From Planctomycetota bacterium (GTDB lineage Bacteria; Planctomycetota; Brocadiia; CAIUPP01): DNA of 34,142 nt. A program made the position numbers and the translations under genes. The notes beneath the pieces were generated by a model. The model was not told the DNA's origin, did no database searches, and worked only from the letters and a program-made list of their open reading frames with translations. Every line of letters begins with the position of its first letter. Within the stretch, counting starts at the first letter, position 1. Below are positions 26,965 through 34,142 of this stretch, in pieces. Location: NCBI GenBank assembly GCA_022705425.1, contig JAKJEM010000013.1, positions 1 through 34,142 of the forward strand, given 5' to 3'.

Positions 26965-29598
26965 TCACGCGACGCCCTGCGCCGGGGCCTCCCGAAGCGC
27001 GGCGGCGATTTCGGCGGCGGCCTTCATGCCGTCGGCCACGGCCGCCACGACGGTGGAGGCGCCGTGGACGATGTCGCCCCCGGCATAGACCTTCTCGCGG
27101 GTGGTGCGGCAGCTCCCCGGCAGGGTCCGCACAAGCCCCTTCTCGATCTCAACGCCGGGGAGAAGCGCGGCCAGGTCGGCATCGGCCTCCTGCCCGATGG
27201 CCTCGACGACCACGTCGGCTTGCAGGATGTACTCCCCGCCGGCGACAGGCTGAGGCGCGCGGCGTCCGGAGGCATCCGGCGCGCCCAGGCGGGTCGGACA
27301 GAGCTTCAGGCCCGCCACGCGCCCGTCCCTCTCGATGTAGTCCACCTGCTGCGTCAGGATCAGGAAGTGCACGCCGAGATTCAGCGCGCGGTCGCGCTCG
27401 GCGGGCCAGGCCGGCATCTGCTCGAAGGAACGGCGATAGACCAGGTACACGTCGCGCGCGCCGAGCTGCCGCGCCGCCACCGCCGCATCCATCGCCGTGT
27501 TGCCGCCACCGATGACCGCCACCACTTGCTCCGCCAGCGACCATTGCTTCTCGCGCTTGGCCGCATTCAGAAAGTCCAGCGCCCCCCACAGGCCGACCAG
27601 GCGGCGCGGCGTCGCCCCCGCGACGGACTTCGGCAGCCCCATGCCCAGGAAGACGGCGTCGAACCCCTTCGAGAGAACGGCGTCGAGGTTCAACTCCGGC
27701 GAGAGCGGCTTGTTGAAGAGGAAGGTCGCGCGCCCGGAGGGCACGTCCTTGAAGATCGCGCCCACCTCGTTCAGCAGCGCGCTGTTCTGCCGCTCCGGCG
27801 GAATCACCGACTCAACCATGCCGCCCGCGTCGTGGCTGCGATCATAGACCGTCACGTAGTATCCGGCCTCCAACAACTTCGCGGCGCAGGCCAGTCCGGC
27901 CGGCCCCGCCCCGACGATGGCGATGCGCTTGCTGACGGCCTTGGCCGGAAGGCGCAGGCGCGACCAGCCGTTGCGGTTGGCCTGTTCGGCCAGATAGCGC
28001 TGGATGTCCGCAATCGGCAGGGGACCGTCGCCGATGTACTTCATCAGGCAGTGCCCCTGGCACTGCTCCTCGACCGGACACAGCCAGGCGCAGACCTCCG
28101 GGAAGATGTTGGAGCGCCGCATCGTCTCATAGGCCCCGCGCTCGTCGCCGTCGAGAAAGAGCTTGATGAAGCGGGGGATGTCCATGCCGGCGGGGCAGCC
28201 GCGCCGGCAGGTGGCGTCGCGGCACTGGCGGCAGTTCTTGCCCAGCCGCATCAGGTTGTCGCGGTTGCTCATGCGCCCCAGACGGAAGATGGGGCCATAG
28301 ACGGCGTTGTCGCGCACGACGCAACCGGCGCGGCCGCCGTCGCGCATGATCTGCGTGCAGGCGCTGCACGCCACGCAGACCTTGTCGGGGTCCATGCCGC
28401 GCCCGGAGACGATGTCGCGCGCGAAATCGGGATAGGCAAAGGCCATCCGCCCGGCGCCGATGAAGGTCGTCAAGCCCGCCAGGCGCGCGCCGGCGGCCAC
28501 GTGCGGCATCCACGTCCGCAGCCAGCTGTAGCCCGAGCCCACAACGGCCACCGTCGGCGCGGATTTCTGAATCTCCCCCGCCAGTCGGATGATTCGTTCG
28601 ACCCCGGCCAGGGGATGTTCCGGCGAAGGGTAGCCGCCCACGATCGGCTCGTTGTACGGACGGTTGAAGTGCGGGTTGTAGTACGGGTTCGCCACCGTCA
28701 CATTCACCATCGGCACGCCGCGCTTGACCAGTTCCTCCACCAGCCGCTTCGGTTCGGACGGGTCGGGGCGCGCGGCCTCCGTCCGGTCCACCCCCCAGCC
28801 GTAGGGATAGGGCACGGCGTCGTAAACGCCCATGCGCGTCACCACCATCCGGTCGCGCCCCAGGCGTGAATGGATGCGGTCAATCACGTTCAGGAAGAAG
28901 CGCACGCGGTTCTCGAAGGACCCCCCGTACTTGCCCGGACGCTGATGGCACCCGAACAGCTCATTGATGAGGTACCCGTGGCACGCCTTGACGTCCACGG
29001 CGTCGAAGCCTGCGTCGAAGGCCATCTTCGCGGCCTCGACGTACCGGTCCTGCAGCGTGTCGAGATACTCGTCGTCCAGGACGGGCCAGTCCTTGGGCAG
29101 GTTGATCTTGGCGTCGCGGAAGGGGCAGCGCTGGGGGATGAGCGGGTGCGGCTTGGCCACCGGGCGCGAATACCGCCCCGAGTGCGTCAACTGCGCCACC
29201 ACGATCGGGCGGTGGCCCGCGCCGTTGTGGCGCGCCGCCGTGGCGCGGATCATCTCGACCATCGCGGAAAAGGCGGGGCGGCTCTTGTCGTTGAGCCAGA
29301 GCTGGCGCGGGTTCGCCCGCCCTTCCGGAACGACGGCGATGGCCTCCGCCCAAAGCAGCCCCGCCCCCCCGGCGGCGAAGCGCTCATAGCGCCGGAGCGT
29401 CAACCGGGTGGGATTGCCCTCCGCATCTCCGTCACAGCCTTCCATCGGATGAACGGCCAGGGCGTTCGGCGCTGTCAGCCTCCCCACGGTCACCGGCTGC
29501 GCCAGCACGGAAAAGTCCTCGGAGAAGGGCAACTGAACGCCAAGGGACTTCATCAACTCGCGGAGGTCGGAAGGGTCGGCGGAAACCACGGATGGCAT
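26965..29598 (-). CDS. Old Yellow Enzyme-GltD fusion flavoprotein
   Basis: The 877-residue protein joins two electron-transfer units. Residues about 30-400 are an FMN TIM barrel of the 2,4-dienoyl-CoA reductase type ([19 protein letters not shown]). An iron-sulfur motif follows (CVACSAC and a later C, 408-426). A GltD-like part continues with a second cysteine set (about 456-517, [16 protein letters not shown] and [15 protein letters not shown]), an FAD motif VGAGPAG (562-568), an NAD(P)H motif [10 protein letters not shown] (about 696-705) and YAGGDIVHG near the end. NAD(P)H electrons probably pass through flavin and clusters to reduce a C=C bond. ATG 29598 is used; GTG 29631 is an alternative. 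First gene of the operon. Confidence 0.85.
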   Translation of the reverse strand: MPSVVSADPSDLRELMKSLGVQLPFSEDFSVLAQPVTVGRLTAPNALAVHPMEGCDGDAEGNPTRLTLRRYERFAAGGAGLLWAEAIAVVPEGRANPRQLWLNDKSRPAFSAMVEMIRATAARHNGAGHRPIVVAQLTHSGRYSRPVAKPHPLIPQRCPFRDAKINLPKDWPVLDDEYLDTLQDRYVEAAKMAFDAGFDAVDVKACHGYLINELFGCHQRPGKYGGSFENRVRFFLNVIDRIHSRLGRDRMVVTRMGVYDAVPYPYGWGVDRTEAARPDPSEPKRLVEELVKRGVPMVNVTVANPYYNPHFNRPYNEPIVGGYPSPEHPLAGVERIIRLAGEIQKSAPTVAVVGSGYSWLRTWMPHVAAGARLAGLTTFIGAGRMAFAYPDFARDIVSGRGMDPDKVCVACSACTQIMRDGGRAGCVVRDNAVYGPIFRLGRMSNRDNLMRLGKNCRQCRDATCRRGCPAGMDIPRFIKLFLDGDERGAYETMRRSNIFPEVCAWLCPVEEQCQGHCLMKYIGDGPLPIADIQRYLAEQANRNGWSRLRLPAKAVSKRIAIVGAGPAGLACAAKLLEAGYYVTVYDRSHDAGGMVESVIPPERQNSALLNEVGAIFKDVPSGRATFLFNKPLSPELNLDAVLSKGFDAVFLGMGLPKSVAGATPRRLVGLWGALDFLNAAKREKQWSLAEQVVAVIGGGNTAMDAAVAARQLGARDVYLVYRRSFEQMPAWPAERDRALNLGVHFLILTQQVDYIERDGRVAGLKLCPTRLGAPDASGRRAPQPVAGGEYILQADVVVEAIGQEADADLAALLPGVEIEKGLVRTLPGSCRTTREKVYAGGDIVHGASTVVAAVADGMKAAAEIAAALREAPAQGVA

Positions 29599-29640
29599 CT
29601 CCAGGAGTCCAGACGGGGAATGGGCTTGCACGCCCCCTAT

Positions 29641-29669
29641 CTTATATCGGATTTGTGTGCGCCGCACAA
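29641..29669 (-). promoter_or_regulatory. Promoter and operator-like palindrome of the redox operon
   Basis: On the minus strand TTGTGC (29669-29664) and TATAAG (29646-29641) are 17 bases apart; the -10 box matches five of six positions. The -35 box overlaps the inverted repeat TGTGC-GCC-GCACA (29656-29668 on the plus strand), where a repressor could block polymerase. The start site would fall near 29634. Confidence 0.55.
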
Positions 29670-29798
29670 TCCAAGAACGCCCCGCCCATGCCGCTGCCGA
29701 CCGCCCCGGACCGGTCGGAAAAGACCACATGTGCCCCGTTCGCTGTGGCAGGCCGCAACACAGTAAGCGCGCCCGCCCTCGCCCCACCGGCCCAACCG
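29670..29798. other. Middle of the divergent intergenic region
   Basis: The gene-free gap between the two divergent operons spans 29599-29926. It holds a promoter on each strand (29641-29669 and 29799-29827). Between them I see no further gene, repeat or RNA. The leader from about 29834 to 29926 is roughly 90 bases long with no recognised riboswitch. Confidence 0.4.
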
Positions 29799-29827
29799 TT
29801 GACGGCACAGCCACTTGTGCTTATCAT
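29799..29827 (+). promoter_or_regulatory. Promoter of the envelope-glycan operon
   Basis: TTGACG (29799-29804) and TATCAT (29822-29827) are separated by 17 bases and each match the sigma-70 consensus at five of six positions, the best promoter-like pair in the window. Transcription would start near 29834, giving a leader of about 90 bases before the ATG at 29927. Confidence 0.65.
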
Positions 29828-29926
29828 GGAGAAAAGGCGGTATCTCAGGCACGGCAGTTGCTGTGCGTTCGGCGGTGAAGTGTCGCGCGGTCAACGGCAG
29901 TCGGCGCAGTCAGGAGCGCGCAGAGG

Positions 29927-30223
29927 ATGAGAGCACCAGACCGTTCCCCCGCAGGCGGCGGCAAGGACCGTCCCGGCATCCCCCGGCATCGGCCACGCCG
30001 GCTTCCCCTTGCCGGAATCGCCGCCTTGGCGTTGACGACGCTGGTCTTCGTCCGTCCGGCGGCGGCCTATATTGACCCCGGGACGGGCAGTTACATCCTG
30101 CAGACGGTGCTGGGCGTGCTCTTCGGGCTTCTGTACGCGCTCAAAATCTACTGGCAGCAGGTCAAGGCCTTCGTGCTCCGGGTGTTCGCCCGGAAGCCCG
30201 CCCCGCCCAAGACGGAGGGCTGA
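29927..30223 (+). CDS. Small membrane protein with YIDPGTGS motif
   Basis: This 98-residue protein has a basic N-terminus, a hydrophobic segment (about 28-46) ending in AAAYIDPGTGSYILQ, a second helix (about 57-72) and a basic tail. Small proteins with YIDPGTGS are commonly found beside genes for surface polysaccharide or membrane sulfatase-like proteins, but their function is not known. The first segment could be a signal peptide cut after AAA. AGGAG lies ten bases before the ATG. The next gene starts one base after its stop, so they are co-transcribed. Confidence 0.75.
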   Translation: MRAPDRSPAGGGKDRPGIPRHRPRRLPLAGIAALALTTLVFVRPAAAYIDPGTGSYILQTVLGVLFGLLYALKIYWQQVKAFVLRVFARKPAPPKTEG

Positions 30224-30224
30224 C

Positions 30225-31595
30225 GTGCGATCGCCGGCCTCCTATCGCGACCCCGACGCATGGGTCTTCGTACGCCGCGGCGAGGTCTATCGCCAGATCA
30301 ACCGCGCCTACCGTCCGCACTACGACCGGCTGATGAGCTCCGGCCTGTACGCGGCGCTGGTCGAGGAGGGTCTTCTCGTCCGTCACGAGGAGAGCGACAT
30401 CCCCCCCGAATCCCCGGAGGAATCCTGGCGGATTCTGAAGCCGGAGCGGATTCCCTTCGTCAGCTACCCCTGGGAGTGGTGCTTCGGGGCTTTCAAGGCG
30501 TTGGCGCTGGCGCTGCTGCGGATTCAGCGCCTGGCGCTCGACCGCGGCATGACGCTGAAGGACGCCTCGGCCTTCAACATGCAGCTCCTGCGCGGCAAAC
30601 CCGTCCTGATGGACACCTCCTCCTTTGAAATCTACGAGGAGGGCACGCCGTGGCTGGCCTATCGGCAGTTCTGCCAGCACTTCCTGGCGCCGCTGGCGCT
30701 GATGGCCCGACGCGACGTTCGCCTGAGCCAGCTGACGCGCGCCTTCCTCGATGGCGTGCCCCTCGATCTGGCCGCCGGACTGATGCCGTTGCGGACCTGG
30801 GCGAGTCCTCGCCTGATGACGCACTTGCGCTTGCACGCCTGGTTCCAGCGCCACTACGCGGGCGAAGGCCGCGGGGGACGTGTCCGCCCCATGAGCCGCT
30901 ACGCGCTGCTCGGACTGCTCGACAGCCTCCGGGAAACGGTGGCCGGCCTGACGTGGCGACCGCCCAGGACGGTGTGGTCGGACTACTACGCCCACACGAA
31001 CTACACGGAGAGCGCCTTCGCCCGCAAGCGGGAGATCGTCGGGAGCTACCTGGAACGCCTCGCGCCCGCCACGGTGTGGGACCTGGGCGCGAGTACGGGC
31101 GTCTTCAGCCGCCTGGCGGCCGCGCGCGGCTGCGACACCGTCGCCTTCGACCAGGACCCCGCTGCGGTGGAGGCGGCCTGGCGCGAAGCCTCGGCGCAGC
31201 ACGAGGCCCGCTTGTTGCCGCTGGTGATGGACCTGACGAACCCCACGCCGTCGTGCGGTTGGGCGGGACGCGAGCGGATGTCGCTGGCCGAGCGCGGGCC
31301 GGCCGACACCGCGCTGGCCCTGGCCCTGATCCATCATCTGGCCATCGGCGCGAATGTGCCCCTGGACCACGCGGCCGAACATCTGGCGGCCCTTGGCCGC
31401 ACGTTGATCGTCGAGTTCGTGCCGAAGGAGGACTCGCAGACGCGCCGCCTGCTCGCCTCGCGGCGCGACGTCTTCCCCGAGTACCGGCAGGACGCCTTCG
31501 AGCGGGCCTTCGCGAAGCACTTCGAGGTCCTCGACGCGCAACCGCTCCCGGACTCCGCGCGCCGCCTCTACCTGATGCGCCGGAGGACGCCATGA
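30225..31595 (+). CDS. SAM methyltransferase with kinase-like N-terminal part
   Basis: The 456-residue protein ends in a class I methyltransferase domain with motif I VWDLGASTGVF (284-294) and an acidic VAFDQDPAA after the second strand. Its N-terminal half has LKDASAFNMQ (111-120) and VLMDTSSFE (127-135), which resemble the catalytic and metal-binding loops of kinase-like folds such as aminoglycoside phosphotransferases. YYAHTNYTESA lies between the two. The GTG at 30225 is taken as start because GGAGGG lies five bases ahead; the frame is open further upstream but overlaps the small membrane gene. Its stop overlaps the next gene's start (ATGA). A role in modifying a surface glycan is inferred from context. 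Confidence 0.75.
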   Translation: MRSPASYRDPDAWVFVRRGEVYRQINRAYRPHYDRLMSSGLYAALVEEGLLVRHEESDIPPESPEESWRILKPERIPFVSYPWEWCFGAFKALALALLRIQRLALDRGMTLKDASAFNMQLLRGKPVLMDTSSFEIYEEGTPWLAYRQFCQHFLAPLALMARRDVRLSQLTRAFLDGVPLDLAAGLMPLRTWASPRLMTHLRLHAWFQRHYAGEGRGGRVRPMSRYALLGLLDSLRETVAGLTWRPPRTVWSDYYAHTNYTESAFARKREIVGSYLERLAPATVWDLGASTGVFSRLAAARGCDTVAFDQDPAAVEAAWREASAQHEARLLPLVMDLTNPTPSCGWAGRERMSLAERGPADTALALALIHHLAIGANVPLDHAAEHLAALGRTLIVEFVPKEDSQTRRLLASRRDVFPEYRQDAFERAFAKHFEVLDAQPLPDSARRLYLMRRRTP

Positions 31596-33187
31596 GGGGG
31601 CGATACGTCCTGCACCCGCTGTTCTTCGCGGCGTACCCCATTGTGCTGCTCTTCTCCTTGAACATGCGGAAGGTGGCGGGAATCGAGGTCGCCGGGGCGC
31701 TGGGCCTGGCAGCCCTGCTGGCGGCGATCCTGATGGGTCTTTCCTGGAGCTTCCTGCGCGACGCGCGCAAGGCCGCGATTCTGACGTCGCTGCTGATGTT
31801 CTACTTCTTCTTCTTCCGCTGGGCGAGCACCCCTGTGCGCGTGCCGGGCTTCTCCCTTTCACACCGTCAGACGCTGGCGCTTCTTCTCCCCCTCCACGGC
31901 CTGGTCTTCGCCATCGTCATCGTGTGGCTTATCCGCGCGAAGGAGGCTGTGCGCGACGTGACGCACATTCTCAACGTCGTCGGCGGCTTCTTCCTCGCAA
32001 CGTCACTTCTGCCGTTGCTGACCGGACTCCGCCCGACCATCGTGGCGGAGGCCGCGCCCCCCCCGCCGGCTCCCGCCGAGGGAATGATCGTCGCCCGAAG
32101 CCCCCTCCCCTATCTCCCCGACATCTACTTCATCGTGCTCGATCAGTACCCCCGCGCCGACGGGCTGCAGCAGGTCTTCGGGCATGACAACAGCCCGTTC
32201 CTCGGCGAACTCCGCAAGCTCGGTTTCACGGTGCTCGACCGCTGCGCCTCGAACTACCCGCGCACGGCCATGTCCATCGCCTCCACGCTCAACCTGAACT
32301 ATCTCGACGTGCTGCTGGGCAAGGTGCGGGAAGACGCGCAGGACCTCGGCCTTCCGGCCAAGTTCATCAGCCACAGTCTGGCCTTCGATTACGCCCGCGA
32401 ACGCGGCTACAAGACGGTCTATCTGCCCCCTGACTTCGGCGTGGGAACGCCGGCGAATGCCGACATCGTCCTGGACTCCGGCAGCCGCCTTTCGGAGTTC
32501 CAGCGCGCGCTGATCGCCATGACGCCGGTGCAGGACTTCGTGGATGCGGCGGCCTCGGAGTACTCCCCGGCGGAGTTCCACCGCCGCCATGTCCGCTACA
32601 TGATCGAGCAGCTGCGGCGTGTGCCGCGACTGGGCGCCTCCCCCATGCTGGTTTACGCCCACATCATCTGCCCGCACCCGCCCATCGTCTTCGGGGCCGA
32701 CGGCGAGGCGGTGGACGCGCTGCTGGCGGACAACCCCCCGGCCAACTGGGCGCGCGACCCGGAGGTCCGCGCCGCCTACGTCAACCAGGTGGTCTTCATG
32801 TCGCGCGAAGCCCTTCGGATCGTGCGCGCGATTCTCGAACGCTCGCCGCGCCCGCCCGTGATCGTTCTGTGTTCGGACCACGGCACGGACTTCGAAGTGG
32901 ACTGGCAACGCCCCGAGCACTCGAAGCTCCAGGAACGAATGGCAAACCTGCAAGCCTACTACCTCCCCGGCGGCGGCGAGAAGCTCCTCTATCCGACGAT
33001 GACGAACGTGAACATCTTCCGCCTCATCTTCTCCTATTACCTCGGGGGGAACTTCCCGCTGCTGCCGGACCGGAGCTACTTCTCCCCCGATGGCGCCCCC
33101 TATCGCTTCGTCCACGTCCCTATGGACGGTCCCGTGCCCCCGCTGCCGGGCGCGAACCCCGGCGAAGTCAGCGGCGCGGCGAAATGA
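31592..33187 (+). CDS. Membrane-anchored sulfatase/alkaline phosphatase-superfamily enzyme
   Basis: The 531-residue protein has five hydrophobic helices (about 8-24, 35-55, 61-77, 95-114, 127-147), a Pro/Ala-rich linker and a soluble domain. The soluble part starts PDIYFIVLDQYPRAD (metal D184), has a likely nucleophile threonine in NYPRTAMS (T225) and ends with the metal motif SDHGTDF (D429, H430). The layout resembles LtaS/EptA-type transferases that move phosphorylated head groups onto lipids or glycans outside the membrane, but specificity is not visible. With no CxPxR motif it is not a formylglycine sulfatase. ATG at 31592 overlaps the upstream stop and has GGAGGA ahead. Its end overlaps the convergent SUMF1 gene by 20 bases. 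Confidence 0.8.
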   Translation: MRGRYVLHPLFFAAYPIVLLFSLNMRKVAGIEVAGALGLAALLAAILMGLSWSFLRDARKAAILTSLLMFYFFFFRWASTPVRVPGFSLSHRQTLALLLPLHGLVFAIVIVWLIRAKEAVRDVTHILNVVGGFFLATSLLPLLTGLRPTIVAEAAPPPPAPAEGMIVARSPLPYLPDIYFIVLDQYPRADGLQQVFGHDNSPFLGELRKLGFTVLDRCASNYPRTAMSIASTLNLNYLDVLLGKVREDAQDLGLPAKFISHSLAFDYARERGYKTVYLPPDFGVGTPANADIVLDSGSRLSEFQRALIAMTPVQDFVDAAASEYSPAEFHRRHVRYMIEQLRRVPRLGASPMLVYAHIICPHPPIVFGADGEAVDALLADNPPANWARDPEVRAAYVNQVVFMSREALRIVRAILERSPRPPVIVLCSDHGTDFEVDWQRPEHSKLQERMANLQAYYLPGGGEKLLYPTMTNVNIFRLIFSYYLGGNFPLLPDRSYFSPDGAPYRFVHVPMDGPVPPLPGANPGEVSGAAK

Positions 33188-34136
33188 CCAGCACCACCCG
33201 GAAGCCGACGTGCGTGTCCTTCGAGGCCGCGTCCAGCCCGTAGCGCGCGGCGGAACGGCAGTATTCCGGATAGCTCCGCCAGGAGCCGCCGCGCAGCACC
33301 CGCTCCCCCGGCGTCGCCAGGCCCTCGCGCCCGTCGTCAATGCGATAGGGATAAGGACGCTTGAGGGACTGACACCAGTCCCAGACATTCCCGATCATCC
33401 CGCGAAGGCCGAAGGCATTCGGTTCGTGCAGCCCAACAGGCGAGGTGGCCGGCGGCAGAACCAGGACCCCCTTCTGCGAAGAATCCCCGCTCGGGACCAG
33501 GCGCGGAACGTGCGCGTGATAGGGGGCGTCCTCCAGCGCGTCCCCCCACCAGAATCGCGTTGCGCTCCCCGCCCGGCAGGCGTATTCCCATTCCGCCTCC
33601 GTCGCCAGCCGGTAGCGCCGGTGCTCCTTCGCCGACAGGGTATCGCAGAACTGCACCGCCTGATGCCAGGACACACGCTCGACCGGTCGTTCGGGCGTGC
33701 GAAACATGGCGGGATTGTAGCCCATCACCTTGCGGTACTGATACTGCGTAACCGAGGTGACGCTCAGATAGAATGCCTTGGGAATCCGGACGCGGTGCGG
33801 CGGGTCTTCGTTGTCGCGGCGGCCCTCCTCCGTGGGGGAGCTGCCCATCGTGAACTCTCCCGGCGGGATCAACATGAAATCCATCCCCATGGCGTTCGTG
33901 AAGCGCACCGGCGCCCCCAACGCCGCCGCCGCGGCCTTCTGGGCCGCCTGGACCTGCTCCGCGTCTGCCGGGCAGACCAGGAAGACCGGCGCAGGAGGGG
34001 CCGGCGCGACGTTCAGACCGGACGGCGGGACCGCCGGCGCAGGAACCGGACCCTCAGCCGCCGCCGCGACGCCGCTCAGGAACACGCCCAGCGCCAGGAT
34101 CCTTGCAAACTGCCGGCGCACCCCCGGCTCACGCAT
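33168..34136 (-). CDS. Secreted SUMF1/FGE-domain protein, probably not a true formylglycine-generating enzyme
   Basis: The 322-residue protein has a signal peptide (about 1-27, ending GVAAAAEG), a Pro/Ala-rich linker and an FGE-sulfatase fold with FMLIPPGEFTMGS, TEAEWEYACRAG, GNVWDWC and RVLRGGSW through to HVGFRVV. True formylglycine-generating enzymes carry two active-site cysteines in a GGS-x2-C-x4-C pattern; here the stretch reads GGSWRSYPEYC, so the first is a serine. The protein more likely binds a carbohydrate or another partner than matures sulfatases. The start lies six bases from the window end, so its ribosome binding site cannot be judged and the gene could extend further. Confidence 0.82.
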   Translation of the reverse strand: MREPGVRRQFARILALGVFLSGVAAAAEGPVPAPAVPPSGLNVAPAPPAPVFLVCPADAEQVQAAQKAAAAALGAPVRFTNAMGMDFMLIPPGEFTMGSSPTEEGRRDNEDPPHRVRIPKAFYLSVTSVTQYQYRKVMGYNPAMFRTPERPVERVSWHQAVQFCDTLSAKEHRRYRLATEAEWEYACRAGSATRFWWGDALEDAPYHAHVPRLVPSGDSSQKGVLVLPPATSPVGLHEPNAFGLRGMIGNVWDWCQSLKRPYPYRIDDGREGLATPGERVLRGGSWRSYPEYCRSAARYGLDAASKDTHVGFRVVLVISPRR

Positions 34137-34142
34137 CGGCGG

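Noticed and set aside
27064..28869. 601-residue plus-strand frame over the OYE-GltD gene
   Set aside because: Its sequence is rich in His/Arg/Pro as expected for a shadow frame, and the opposite strand has clear flavin and iron-sulfur motifs.

Overview
The window is a GC-rich bacterial segment, probably from an uncultured Gram-negative lineage of the Planctomycetes/PVC or a neighbouring candidate phylum. The evidence is a Kdo transferase (LPS-type outer membrane), three Gfo/Idh/MocA dehydrogenases, a sulfatase, a very large secreted glycosidase-like protein and a SUMF1-domain protein, all encoded with strong GC bias. No rRNA, tRNA or CRISPR was seen, so the phylum is an inference.

Region 1 (1-6376) is accessory DNA. 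It opens with a complete insertion sequence (66-1455) that has a DDE transposase, two terminal repeats at each end spaced 35 bases apart, and a 5-base target duplication (CGGCC). After a stretch with only a possible 32-residue basic peptide comes a four-gene block (1973-6209): a TerY-like vWA protein, a PP2C phosphatase, a membrane-anchored Ser/Thr kinase with zinc-knuckle and helix-hairpin-helix parts, and a DUF4236 membrane protein. The first three form a TerY-P type phosphorylation triad, linked to stress response and phage defence. The block is visibly less GC-rich than the rest and has a perfect 7-4-7 dyad just upstream of its first gene.

Region 2 (6377-13872) holds mostly core genes: a Gfo/Idh dehydrogenase, an M42-like peptidase, waaA, metK, ahcY and an archaeal-type phosphoglycerate mutase. 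MetK makes SAM and AhcY clears S-adenosylhomocysteine; they converge on a shared hairpin. metK as given is broken by an apparent 13-base deletion, which may be an assembly error.

Region 3 (14068-15942) is an operon of a SAM methyltransferase, an RsbW-like anti-sigma kinase and a STAS anti-anti-sigma protein, behind a promoter with a perfect TTGACA box. Region 4 (16006-22409) has the 1240-residue secreted glycosidase-like protein, a second Gfo/Idh enzyme and a convergent sulfatase, suggesting use of (sulfated) polysaccharide.

Region 5 (22513-29598, minus strand) is a tight five-gene redox operon: an Old Yellow Enzyme-GltD fusion, an SDR, a small membrane protein, a fumarate-reductase-type flavoprotein and a third Gfo/Idh enzyme. 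Region 6 (29927-33187, plus strand) encodes a small membrane protein, a methyltransferase with a kinase-like N-terminal part, and a membrane-anchored sulfatase/phosphatase-superfamily enzyme, which looks like an envelope-glycan modification set. The window closes with a SUMF1-domain secreted protein on the minus strand.
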